Shown here piece by piece: positions 22,826 to 33,829 of a DNA stretch of 64,000 nt (its first letter is position 1; each line of letters opens with the position of its first letter). The position numbers and the translations under genes were made by a program. This DNA is from Tetracladium setigerum. Taxonomy: Eukaryota; Ascomycota; Leotiomycetes; Helotiales. Location of the stretch: contig PZJY01000005.1 of NCBI GenBank assembly GCA_031472005.1, positions 1,364,001 through 1,428,000 of the forward strand, given 5' to 3'. A model generated the notes under the pieces. The model was not told the DNA's origin and did no database searches. It saw nothing but the letters and a program-made list of their open reading frames with translations.

Positions 22826-23321
22826 TGTTAAATATTATAATTTAATAAGTGATAATAATCACCTAAATTAGTTATTTACTCCCTTTATCGGATAATTTAT
22901 CCTAATACGGCTTTACGATAATGGTTGCAACCCTTTCGGTTCTAATAGCTTAAATCGGCTTAAATAGTTTTACTTTTGAGGGATTTTTTAATCACTTTAT
23001 TATAAGTTATTTTATTATAAGTTATATTATTATAAGTCGATTATTATAAATCATATTAGTGATTTAGTTCGGGATTTAAGTTATCCGTCTTATTTTAATT
23101 ACGTCTTAATATATCGGATTAAGCCGATACTATCGGATTCTACCGATGCTTTATTATTATATAAACCACTGAGATTCCCTTAAGGATATCTCTTTTAATT
23201 AAGCATATTAAACACTCTTCTGATCACTTAATTCACTCTGATCACTTCCACTGCACTTCGAATCATTTAAATCACTTAATCCACTTAATACACTTATATT
23301 ATCATTTATCTGATTCCAACA
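22826..23321 (+). repeat. 5' LTR of the plus-strand copia element (496 bp)
   Basis: From TGTTAAATATTATAA to TGATTCCAACA, including the GTTGCAACCCTTTCGG, AAGCCGATACTATCGG and CCCTTAAGGATATC landmarks. Slightly shorter than the 3' LTR (532 bp). Confidence 0.75.
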
Positions 23322-23606
23322 ATAAGTCATAATATTATAAGTCGATTATTATAAGTCATATAAGTGTTTTAGTTCCGGATTTAAGTTATTCGTCTTATTT
23401 TAATTACGTCTTAATATATCGGATTAAGCCGATACTATCGGATTCTACCGATACTCCATCATTATATAAATCACTGAGATTCCCTTAAGGATATCTCTTT
23501 TAATTAAGCACATTAAACACTCTTAATCACTTCCACTGCACTACGAATCATTTAAATCACTTAATCCACTTAATACACTTATATTATCTTTTATCTGATT
23601 CCAACA
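23322..23606 (+). repeat. Partial copia LTR (end part) joined to mid-gag
   Basis: Second copy of the distal LTR half, ending TGATTCCAACA at 23606. It is followed at once by the middle of gag, with no primer-binding site or gag start between. Confidence 0.7.
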
Positions 23607-23960
23607 ATATACTCTTCTAGTATTCATTTAAAAGAGCTTAAATGTAATATACCAAATCCCTTAATTATTCATATTATATTTAAAGGACTTCCTAGCTCTT
23701 TTGAACCTTTTATTTCACGTAAATATGAGGATATTAGTAAAAGTCTTACTAATATTGATATAAGTAAGCTTATTAGTGAACTTATAGCAGAAGAATCAAG
23801 AATAACTAATTCGATTGATTTAAAAGCTAATAAGGCTAAATTATTTAAATCGAATTATAACTCTAATAATACGACTCCCTTTTGCACTCACTGTAGTAAA
23901 AAAGGTCATTTAGAGTCTAAATGTTATGCTAAATACCCTGAACTTAAGAAGGGTAATATT

Positions 23961-24046
<86 letters not shown>

Positions 24047-27000
24047 GCATAAAGGATCTAATAATCTAAACTCTAAATCTAAGAGTAATAAAGGTTTTAA
24101 AAAGAATCCTCATAAGACTGAATCAAATAAGCTTATTATGAGTTGTAAAATTTATAATAGTACGCTTAATATTAATAATAATATAAATCGAAGATTTATA
24201 TTAGATTCGGGTGCTACTGAACACTTTACATGTAATAAAGACTGGCTTATTAATTATAAATCGATTATTAATAAGAATACGTTCGTAGCAAATGGAACTA
24301 AAATACCGATTTTAGGTATAGGTAGGATCCCTATTATTATAAATAATAGAGAGATATTAATTACTAGTGTTAATTATACACCTGAAATTGATACTACCTT
24401 AATTAGTTCAAAAGAATTAGCTAATAAAGGCTGGACTATATTATTTAAGGATAATATAGCTAATCTTAATCATATTAAGCTTAATTTTAATATTAAAGCT
24501 ATATGGGATTAAAATTCTTATTATTTAAACTTAAATGTTAATAATAAGGCCTTAGAAAGTGTAATTTATAAAGTTGATTCTACTATTTATAGTATTATTA
24601 ATAATAATATTATGAATTATAATTCGGAGCTTAATTTATATTATAAGAGATTAAATTATATTAATAAGGATTATCTTATTAAGACTCTTAAACAATATTC
24701 TATTAATGCTTATAGAGATAATCATAAGCTTAATAATAATATATTAGCTGATTATGAATTAAGCTATATAGGTAAGTTTCATTAAAAAGTAAGCTATAAA
24801 CCATTAAAAGCACCTAAAAGTATTCTTACTTTTTATAATATCGATATATACGGCCCTTTTAAAGTAAAAGGCTTATATAATGAACGATATTTCTTTAGTT
24901 TTACTAACTGTAAAACACGTGCTATATAGATTTACGCTATTAAAGCTAAATTAGATACTATAAATATTATAATTAAATTCATTAATTTAATCTATATTTA
25001 ATTTAATATTAAGATTAAAGGATTTAGATTAGATAATGCGGCTAAATTTAAATCGGCTAAGTGGAATACACTTATAGCTAATAAAGGTATTATATACGAG
25101 TATACTAATCCTTATACGCCAGCTTAAAATGGTATAGCCGAAGTCCTAAATAAGTATATAATTAATAGGCTTATTACTATATCTAAAGATAAGAATATAC
25201 CTCTTAAATTATAGCCTTATATAATATAAGTTATAGCGCATATTAAGAATAGAACTTATAATTCTATTATTAATAAAACCCCTTAAGAGGCTATAACTAG
25301 CTATAAGCTAGATATTACGTATTTACGTATATTAGGCTCTTTAACTTATTTTATTATACCTTTACCTTATCGAGATAATAAATTCGATAATAAAGCTTAT
25401 AAAGGTATATTAGTAGGTTTTACCTCTTTTAATAATTACTTAGTATATATACCTTTATTAAATAAAGTTATAAATATTAAAGATATAATTATTAAGGAAG
25501 AGTTAATTTATAAAGATAAATTTATAATTAACGAGGATATTATATTATTAAAAGAAAAGAGTCCTAATTATGATTATTTTAATAATTTTACTTCTAATAA
25601 TAATGACACTATTAGTGATAATAGTGAAATTAATAAAAGTCCGGATATATTAGCTGAAGACTTAAGTGATAATTTATTTAAATCTGACTAATTAGAGGAT
25701 TTAGGGATGAATTAAATAATCTTATAGGTGATATTAGTTAACTTAAAGGTAAATCACGTGAAATTATTTAAAAGATAATAATAGCGATGATAATAATAGC
25801 ATCGATAATAATGAAATCGATGAACTAAGCTAAGAACATTATAATATAAGTATTAGACTTAAAAGATTAAGAAAAGATATATCTTATAAAGGCTTAAATA
25901 TTAGTATTTATTATTTAGTTGCTTCTGCTTATATTAATACCTTAAATAAGGGGGAAATTACTTTTATCTTTAATATTACTTTTATTAGTGAATTAGAAGA
26001 TAAAATCCTTATATATAAAAAGGATTTAATTAAATTAAATCTAAAAGATAATTTATTTAAGGACCTTAAAAGCTATAAAGAAGCTTATAATAGTGTATTT
26101 AAGGATTATTAGCTTAAGGCCGAATAAAATGAGCTAAATAGCTTAAAATCTAATAATATATGGGACTTAATAAATAAGAAAGAGCTTAATTTAAGCTTTA
26201 ATCTTATTAAACCCCTTAAAATAAGATAGGTATATAAGATTAAAGAATTAAATAATTATTATTAATTTAAAGCTAGATTCGTCGTTAAAGGCTTCGAACA
26301 ATTATACGGCCTTGATTTTATCGATTCTTACGCTAGCGTAATTAAATAAATAGTATGGAAATTAATTTTCGCGCTAGTAATTATTAATAATTAGTTTATA
26401 TATAAAGCCGATATGATAAGTGCATTTACGTAAGGCGATATAGATATAAATCACTTATATCTTAATTTACTTGAAGGAGTAGATAATTTAAATCTTAATG
26501 ATTATTTACTTAAGCTAAATAAAACTTTATATGGCTTAAAATAATCGGCACGTATTTGGTACTTTACTCTTTATAATATATTAATTAAACTAAGCTTTAT
26601 AGCATTAAAATCCGAAAGCTATATATTTATTAATAAAGAGTTAAATCTAATTATATGCGTATACGTAGATGATTTAGCTATAATAGGCCTTAATAAAGAT
26701 ATTATTAATACCTTTATTAAGTCTTTATCTAAATACTTTAATTTAAAGAATTTAGGGCTAATTAAGGATTATCTTGGAATTGATATAGAATTAAATTATA
26801 ATAAAGGATATATTAAGCTAAGTTAAGCTAAATATATTAATAAGATATTAGAGAAATACTCTATGAATAATTGTAATCCTATATCTACTCCTATAGACGC
26901 TAAATTAGCTTATAAGCTAGCGCTAAATCTAAATAAAGCTATTATAGAGACTATTAAATGGTTCTAAGGCCTAATAGGCTCATTATTATATTTAATGCTA

Positions 27001-27880
27001 GGTACTGGATTAGATATAGCATTTACCGTAATTAAATTAGCTAGATATATATCTAATCCTAATGAAATTCATATTATAGCCTTAAAGCGTATTTTACGAT
27101 ATCTAAAAGGCTCTATATATTATAATATTATATATTATAATAATATTAATAATAATGAATCTAAATATATTAGTGGATATATTGATGCCGATTATGTTGG
27201 TGATTTAAATATAGCTAAATCCACCACTGGCTTTATCTTTTATTTAGCTGATGGCCCTATATCTTGGAAGTCTAAGTTATAGTCTATTATAGCTTAAAGT
27301 ACTATAGAAGCCGAATATATAGCTATAAATGCCCGCTAGCAAAGAGGCTATTTATATTAAAACTATATTATTAGAGCTAAATCACTATAAATAAGATAAA
27401 TTCCTTATATATAGTAATAATAATAGTGCTTTACTATTAGCTAAAAATCTAGTCTTTTATGAAAGGACTAAATATATAGTAGTTAAATACCACTATATAA
27501 GAGATTTAATAGATAATGGCACTATTGACCTTATTTATATTAACACTCTAAATTAAAAAGTCGATGGCTTAACTAAAGCTCTTGAAAAAATTAAATTTAA
27601 GAGATTCTTAGAATACCTCGGCTTTATATAATTAATATTAGCACTAATAAGTGTTATTAAACACTATTAAAAGCTTTTATTAATTTTACCATAACCTTAT
27701 ATAATAAGAGAAAAGAGTTATAAAGCTATTTAATACTTACTCCTTAAAAGTATTAATTATAGCTTAAATAATTAAAATCATAACTTTTGATTTTATTAAT
27801 ATATCACTAAATTGTAAAACTCTTTCTTAATTATTAATATTTCATTAATACACTCATTAAGGTTCATATTAAGGGGATGT
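23607..27880 (+). pseudogene. Copia gag-pol polyprotein, broken by several stops
   Basis: The reading frame starts mid-gag, and a complete CCHC zinc knuckle (CTHCSKKGHLESKC) lies at about 23898-23940. A long Asn tract follows, then the protease (LDSGATEHF, about 24199), the integrase with DIYGP, LDNAAKF and NGIAE blocks (about 24840-25145), the reverse transcriptase with ADMISAFT, KLNKTLYGLK and an unmutated YVDD at 26662-26673, and RNase H (DADYVGD, about 27184). At least a dozen TAA/TAG codons stand where relatives have Gln. The intact 24138-24512 and 26995-27282 frames are pieces of this gene and not separate genes. Confidence 0.85.
23958..24046 (+). repeat. (AAT)n microsatellite coding poly-Asn in copia gag
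   Basis: About 28 uninterrupted AAT/AATA-phase units directly behind the zinc knuckle. In frame they encode a run of Asn. The repeat may have grown after insertion, or may be a property of the element family. Confidence 0.85.
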
Positions 27881-28411
27881 GTTAAATATTATTAATTTAA
27901 TAAGTGATAATAATCACCTAAATTAGTTATTTAATCCCTTTATCGGATATTTTATCCTATTAAGGCTTTACGATAATAGCTGCAATCCTTTCGGCTCCAA
28001 TAGCTTAAATTGGCTTAAATAGCTTTATTGATTTATAATTAAGCCGACTTACTTATGAGTCATAATCGTTATTTAGTACGGACTAAAATTACTCCGTCTT
28101 ACTTATTAAGTAATATTAATCGGATTTAATAAGGCCGGCTTATTTCTAAGCTATATTAGTGTTTTAATCGGGATTTTAATTTATCCGTCTTATTATTTAA
28201 TTAATAATTAGTACTTTTAGCATATCGGATTAAGCCGATACTATCGGATTCTACCGATTCACTATCATTATATAAATCACTAAGATTCCCTTAAGGATAT
28301 CTCTTTTAATCAAGCACATTAAACACTCTTATGATCACCTGATCACTTCCACTGCACTATAATCATTTAAACCACTTAATCACTTATATTATCATTTATC
28401 TGATTCCAACA
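27880..28411 (+). repeat. 3' LTR of the copia element (532 bp)
   Basis: From TGTTAAATATTATT to TGATTCCAACA. It lacks the extra tandem pieces seen at the 5' side. Confidence 0.85.
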
Positions 28412-28559
28412 ATTTCTTTAGAGAAGAGCTTTATACTCAACTTAAATTAAATATCTTTATCTTAATAATAAATTTATTATTGGTCTTATAATCCTACCTC
28501 TATTAACGAATATTAACTTGACTTAGCTATTTACTTGCGAGTAAATAGTGACTGTTACA
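28412..28559 (+). repeat. Fragment of a gypsy-family LTR end
   Basis: Matches the last 150 bp of the 14560/21049 LTR (AAGAGCTTTATACT, TTGACTTAGCTATTTACTT) and ends GTGACTGTTACA. It begins at the base after the copia LTR, so the copia element landed in, or recombined with, an older gypsy LTR. Confidence 0.7.
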
Positions 28560-29240
28560 GAATAGCAACCGTTACACCTCTTCTAGTCTCGAGGTCGTGA
28601 GTCGTAAAATAATATATATTTGATTATCTTAAATTATAGATGCTATTCTCTAAATAGTAACTAATATTTTAGACATAAGCTATTTATAATAATAGATAGA
28701 ACAGGTTAAATGACTTATTAAGGCATCCACGACGTGACTAATATATACTGACTTCAGGTATCATAAGGGTAAACATCCTAATACTCAACACCCTCTTTTA
28801 GTTTTAAAGTCTTGAGTCATAAAACAATATTTACTAGATTATCCCGATTTATGATCACTATTTTCTTAATACTTTATTTAATAAATAGAGCTATTTCTCG
28901 CTTGGAATTAATTAGTTAACTATCTAGCAATAATAGCTAAGTTTCGATATAATTAAGGTTATAATTTATTAACTTAATTATAAGAAAGCTTACTAAAAGG
29001 TAAGCTTTTAAAGTCAAACTTAAGTATTAAGTTTATTACTAAATTATGATTAAATATAATTAATTAAAAAGACTTTAAGAAAATACTATTATGTCTTAAT
29101 TAACTAGTTACTGATTTTAACGCTCTAATATAATTAAGTAAGTCTAAAATGTTAATATAATTTAATTAATATAATTATTCTAAACTTAAAACCGTAATTT
29201 AATTATTAATCGTATATATTAAGCCTTTAAATAAAGATCC
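28560..29240. repeat. AT-rich degenerate spacer with an internal direct repeat
   Basis: Two related blocks, about 28576-28650 and 28790-28865 (CACCCTCTT..AGT.T.., GTGAGTCGTAAAATAATAT against TTGAGTCATAAAACAATAT), are about 215 bp apart. No coding signal. Normal composition returns at about 29245. Confidence 0.5.
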
Positions 29241-29444
29241 TTCAAGAAAACTGAAATTTAACGACCGACCTACCACCCTTCCCGACCAAGGTAAGTACAG
29301 GAAGAGCCTCTTCATCCACCAAACAGTTCATATAGCTGCTGAAATTATATAAACGATAGTCACGGTCCTCAAACTCGGATTCTTCCTCGCCATTTGACGG
29401 GCCTCGACGACGGAAGCAGGCTCTTTGGCAGGCTCTGTGTTACC

Positions 29445-29897
29445 ATGGTGGTCAGACGTTTGATCTTGAATTTTACTTCCTTTAATATATTTGTAACTGA
29501 CATGTATGTATCCACGCAGATAGGCGACGAAGCTCTCGCTGGGTGGGAGGAAACGATCCAGATTGAAACTTCCCCTCTAGGCAACAATAACGAAAGGACG
29601 ATATGGTTCAAAGGCCATAATCTTTCGATCTCACAATCGGTATTAATCACGACCAAACCTGTCGAAGATTTAGCTTTGCAGGAGATTCAATTTACAGAGA
29701 ACTTCCACTACCAGCTGAACAAGCACAATCTGATCGGATTTGGCCTTTTCACCCATGTTCACCGTCTCGATGGAGGAAACGTTCGCAAAAGTCCTGCTCC
29801 AGATTCCAACGATCTGGACCTCGCTATAAAATCAATTCGAAGAGAAGGCGAACTTTATGTCCACCTTGGTAATCATCCAAAAGTTATTAAGCTGTAA
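29445..29897 (+). pseudogene. Protein-kinase N-lobe fragment (fungal orphan kinase type)
   Basis: Frame of 150 codons from the ATG at 29445; the in-frame TTG at 29394 is less likely. The last third, GFGLFTHVHRLDGG followed by AIKSIRREGELYVHLGNHPKVI, matches the glycine-rich loop, strand 2-3 and alpha-C pattern of a family of fungal kinase-like proteins that end this part with a Tyr..LG.HP motif. Translation stops right there, before the catalytic loop. A following stretch (about 29900-30140) contains FPPDEEDANLPLHT in another phase, which could be a later kinase segment. I read this as a truncated kinase gene at the edge of the repeat block. Specific function unknown. Confidence 0.45.
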
Positions 29898-30488
29898 CAT
29901 ACAGGTATCAGCGCTAGAGTCACACCGTCCACGATCAATCAGATGATTCAGAACTATGAATTTCCCTCCTGATGAAGAAGATGCCAACCTTCCACTCCAT
30001 ACAGCAGTGCCCAATAGAGGGTACCATCGAGCGCACAAAGCTCCTCGGCGAGTCTCCAGACTTGATCACTATTATCCCGTCTTCTCGCCCGTGAAAATAA
30101 ACAAAATCACATGGCCGCCCCCTTTCTCGGTAAGGGCGTGAGTTCTCCTGAGCCGTGAGTTTGAAAATGTTTCTACCCATCACTATTAGCTGTGCGGGCG
30201 CAAAAGGTAGATAGTGGTGGCTAATATATTACACTTCATAACTAGTAGTGAGCTACAGATTTAAGGGGGGTTAGCCAGTCTTCGAGGGGTAGTGTTTTGT
30301 TAGCTGGTTCTCGATCCTCCGCGCCTTGTTCTAAGCAAACAACAATTCAGAATGCGGCACCCTAGACGCCTCCAAAAGAGAGGAAGAATAGAAAACACCA
30401 AAAAATAAAATGAGTGAACTTGGAACAATTGCTTCGAAGGGTTTTCTATCGCCAATGCTAGAAACCACAATGCGTCCACCCATGAAGC

Positions 30489-32555
30489 TCAGACATCCTT
30501 ATCTGGCTCAACTATCAAATCGCCTCTTTCATGCAAACCTGTGACCCCCTGGCTCACAATCCACCACAGCCTTCGCCCTCCAGGACCGCAGGCGCTATCG
30601 AGCCACAGGAACCTCCTCATAACCCTCTCTACATCCTCCCATGCCCGCACCTGCCACCGTCGCACGAATGCCACCAGACAGTCTACATACCACGCTTTCT
30701 CGGGCTTATCTAAAGATGCAATGCCGCCTAGGAATAGCATCCACAGTAGCAAGTCAGATAGTCCTTTGTTGCTAGTCGAAAGAATAGAGCAGCCTTCGAG
30801 GCTGAGCCTCTGCCGTTGCAGAAGATCCTGAAGTACAGTATATGGGCGGGGACGGGGAAGAGGACCGCGACGCTGTAGATAAAAGCTGTCCAGCGGACAA
30901 CTTCGTAGATGTTTGATCCCTCAACACGTATCTCTCTACCCTCATCATGCTCCACATCAGGTCCTGGAGGGAGCAGCAAGAGACGTTGTTGGCATGAGGT
31001 ACGTGCTCTCGCAATCGCTCTAAGTGTTAATCCCAGTGGGTCTCCTAGCAGGTAATGCTCGATCCCGAGTGTAATTGCGGCAATGGCTTCGAATAAACCT
31101 ATCATCCTCTGAGTAAGGCCGTAGGTAGTGTACTCTTTAAAGCTACAGCCGAGAGAGATAGTCGGTGGATGTGGAGGTGATTTAGCCCACTTGACAACAT
31201 CCAGGGTCCAGGCTTCATAGCGGGCTAAGGGCGTAAATAATGGTTTGGAGATGGAAATAATCGCTGGAAATATATCTCCCCTGTGGCAGTAGTTAGCATT
31301 AACTTGACAAATCTGGGTTATTTGCTCACGCGACGAGAATCTCTGCTAATCCGTCCAGATGCAAATTCTCGAGCCCTCCTCTCAAATTCACCAAGTCCAT
31401 AACTGCTTGCATATGTTCATCCACATATTTGATATTCCCATAAACGTTCAACCACTGCATGCTCTTTAGTGGAGAATTAAATGGACTAGTCTTAGGCCCG
31501 GCTAGATCTAGAACCTCGTGACAACCAAGTATTAATATTGCAAGAATAACATCGTCACTTATCCGCTCCGTTGGATCACAGAGTGCTTTATTAAGCTGGG
31601 ATATTACAGCCAGTTTATGAATAAGAGCAAATGGGCCATTGGGGCGGATTTCGTTAAAGCGTAGGAAATCAAGGTGGATCGAACCAGCGAAAACGAGGGC
31701 GTGGAAGAGGAGAGGGGATTTAAGGCCGCTAGCCATCCAGGCTTTAGATATTGAACTCACTTGGGTACGAGATTCTCCTGCGAGCAGGCCTGGAAAGAGA
31801 TACGAGACAGCTAGGGAGAAAGTATTAGCAAGACCTATAATCAAGACCTATAATCAAGGGAGGTGATGATGTCTGTAAACCTTACAGTGGTCTATTAGCT
31901 CATGCAAAGACCCGTTCGGATCGCGGACAATACTCGGATACGAAGAGAAGGGGTCTACTCTTCCAGATCCTAATATCGTACTTGGTTGTTGAGTCTTGGA
32001 GTAGCACCAGCGCACATAGTCATCTCTGGCTTCTTGCGCCCCACATACGAGGCAATAGGCCAGGTGTGTTTGCTGTATAGCATCGTACTCTTCGATTCTG
32101 AACGCAGAACTCTTGGAATTGAAGTCTCGGGGAAGTGCCCCGTTTTTGATGTAGATATATTTCGGCTCTTGTGCTCCTTCGGCCGGGTCGGGCTCAAACA
32201 AGAACTGCTCTGCTACAAGCTGGCCGTTGTCAGCTCCCAGATTGAAACTGGTTCCCGATGACTCTTCAGGCTGCTGCTGAGCATTGAAAACGGTCGAGTC
32301 AATTAGTTCTGCCCATTTTCTCCTGTTGGTCAAAATATGAGTTGTTGCTTCCTTCTTCCTCTTCCCCTGACCTCGATTCAAGATGTGGTTCTGTACATGT
32401 GACTTGATGTCACGACGTCGACCAATTTTCAGTGCTGCTTTCGAAGTTGTCTCATTAACGAATAGGAATGTGTGCTCAGCACAAGGTGGGAGTACGGGTT
32501 TGGACGGGAGTGCGGGTTTGGACTGGAGGGGTTTCTGGGATCCAAAGCCCTCCAT
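30489..32555 (-). pseudogene. Fungal_trans_2-type regulator-like gene with a frameshift
   Basis: Minus-strand gene starting at the ATG at 32555 (MEGFGSQKP). Exons are 31886-32555, 31330-31810 and 31280 onward. Introns are 75 bp (31811-31885, GTAAGG...GCTAATAC...CTAG) and 49 bp (31281-31329, GTGAGC...GCTAAC...ACAG), and phases agree at both. The N-terminus has the motif FLFVNETT...RRDIKSHVQNH, then DPFSSYPS, and later the middle-homology blocks LLFHALVFAGSIHLD, VNLRGGLENL, and a C-terminal LLLWMLFLGGIA...FLWLDSAC. Such proteins look like Zn2Cys6 regulators without the zinc cluster, and none is visible here. Near 30845, in a CCCC run, the frame slips by one base: the part from LQDLLQRQRL onward is in another phase. 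Either a pseudogene or an error in the assembly. Confidence 0.7.
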
Positions 32556-32931
32556 CCTGGCCCTCTGCCTACGATGTAACACAGCAGAAAGTTCTCGGCT
32601 GGCCAATCACACTGCTGACGCTGCGGTGCATGCGGTGTTATCTGAGAATCGGTCTTTCCCGATCATCAGATTATGAGCGAGGCATGTTTTTCATTGCAGA
32701 AAACGAGAACAGCTAAGGGGAAAGTTGAAATGAGGTGTATACACTTTCGTACTAACTACTTTGAGAGTTGTTGATTATCCCACCAATCAGCATTCTGTGC
32801 GGATTAGTCAGCCCCACCAAAATTATCAAGAAGTCAACAATCAACTAATATTATATATATATAACTAACTACACATCACCGCTTATTACCTCTACAGTCA
32901 TTATCCTGTAATTGACTGAAAAAAGACCACT

Positions 32932-33252
32932 TTCTACCGCCATCCAATCCGTGAATTTAGTTTCACGGAACTGGATAGTAAAGAGAAATGGACGGCATAT
33001 AAGTTCACTAAGAACGCCTATGATTTATGGATGCCGACTCACCTCAAGAGGATGTGTTCAATTATCGATACGTTGCCGCCCAACCTGGATTTTGAAATCT
33101 CACTGCAATCCGAGGCAGGGGAATCTGGACTTTCACTGGGGTTGGGAAGCCACCATCACTCCGAAAAATCAAGTCATGATGCTGTTTATTGCTCCTTTAT
33201 TCTAGCTCTGACTCGCCGCCGACATGACCTGATCGAGCCATTCCCAGACTAA
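32932..33252 (+). pseudogene. C-terminal fragment of an unknown gene
   Basis: The frame, open from about 32932 to the stop at 33250-33252, looks like real coding: KEKWTAYKFTKNAYDLWMP, then CSIIDTLPPNLDFEIS and a Ser/His-rich end. No start codon or splice site lies in the right place upstream, where AT-rich sequence (32840-32870) takes over. I do not recognise the family. Its end overlaps the end of the APH-like pseudogene on the other strand. Confidence 0.4.
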
Positions 33253-33800
33253 CATATCGGGCCCATTGAATCCATGGCGAATGATGCAGTGAACACATTC
33301 GCCCATCTTCTTTGCATTCTCTCATAATACCTGATGGCCTCTCATTAAAAGGAACATCCCTTAGCGTAACTCCCTCCTCTTCCTCCAGGATTCTCAGGAA
33401 CATTTCCAGCGACTTCTCATATCTAATATCAATGCCATTATCGTCTTTGAATTAATGGTTTAGTAAATCGAGTAAGAGCCAGTGCGGTGGAGAGGAGAAA
33501 AGCTAGCAGGGCCCGGCATATGATCATCCCCAATCAATAACACCGACGATCTTCAATTCCCGCTCGTTATTAACAATCATATTTGCTAGGCCAAAATCGT
33601 CGCAAATAAGCTTGAATAGCTCCTTGTCAAACGTAACGTGGGATAAGTGACTTGAAGGTTTCCCAGTTGATGAGCTTCTGTCGTGCATCTGTCTCGACAT
33701 TGACTGCGCTTGGTTGCTGATATAGAGCTATTGTAGGCCCCCCTCAGCTACATAGGCGAAATAGTCTGTAGTGGACGAGAAAGTTGTGTCTTTTGGACCT
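33200..33800 (-). pseudogene. APH-family (aminoglycoside/choline kinase-like) phosphotransferase remnant
   Basis: Minus strand. TTDYFAYVAE (near 33775) is the pattern found ahead of the kinase core in many fungal APH-fold proteins. ICDDFGLANMIVNN (33610-33570) matches the catalytic loop with its Asn, and IVGVIDWG (33555-33535) the metal-binding Asp. Then come a PPHWLLLDLL segment and a C-terminal RPSGIMRECKEDGR stretch. The frame is broken by TGA right after the DWG and by further TAG and TAA codons, and by a shift before the end (33290-33300). Two of the changes could be C-to-T. In a living copy this would be a small-molecule kinase of unknown substrate. A dead gene. Confidence 0.65.
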
Positions 33801-33829
33801 ATAATGCGTGCAAACGGCGGAGGTTAGTG

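Larger units (their letters stand above)
22826..28411 (+). mobile_element. Ty1/copia LTR retrotransposon, 5'-rearranged and RIP-mutated
   Basis: LTRs at 22826-23321 and 27880-28411 with TGTTAA...CCAACA termini. Internal order gag, protease, integrase, reverse transcriptase, RNase H is that of Ty1/copia. A polypurine stretch AAGGGGATG precedes the 3' LTR. Far fewer positions are mutated than in the gypsy element. The remaining stops again replace Gln in conserved blocks (for example before NGIAE, after GLK, before GDID). The N-terminal part of gag and the primer-binding site are missing. Confidence 0.85.
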
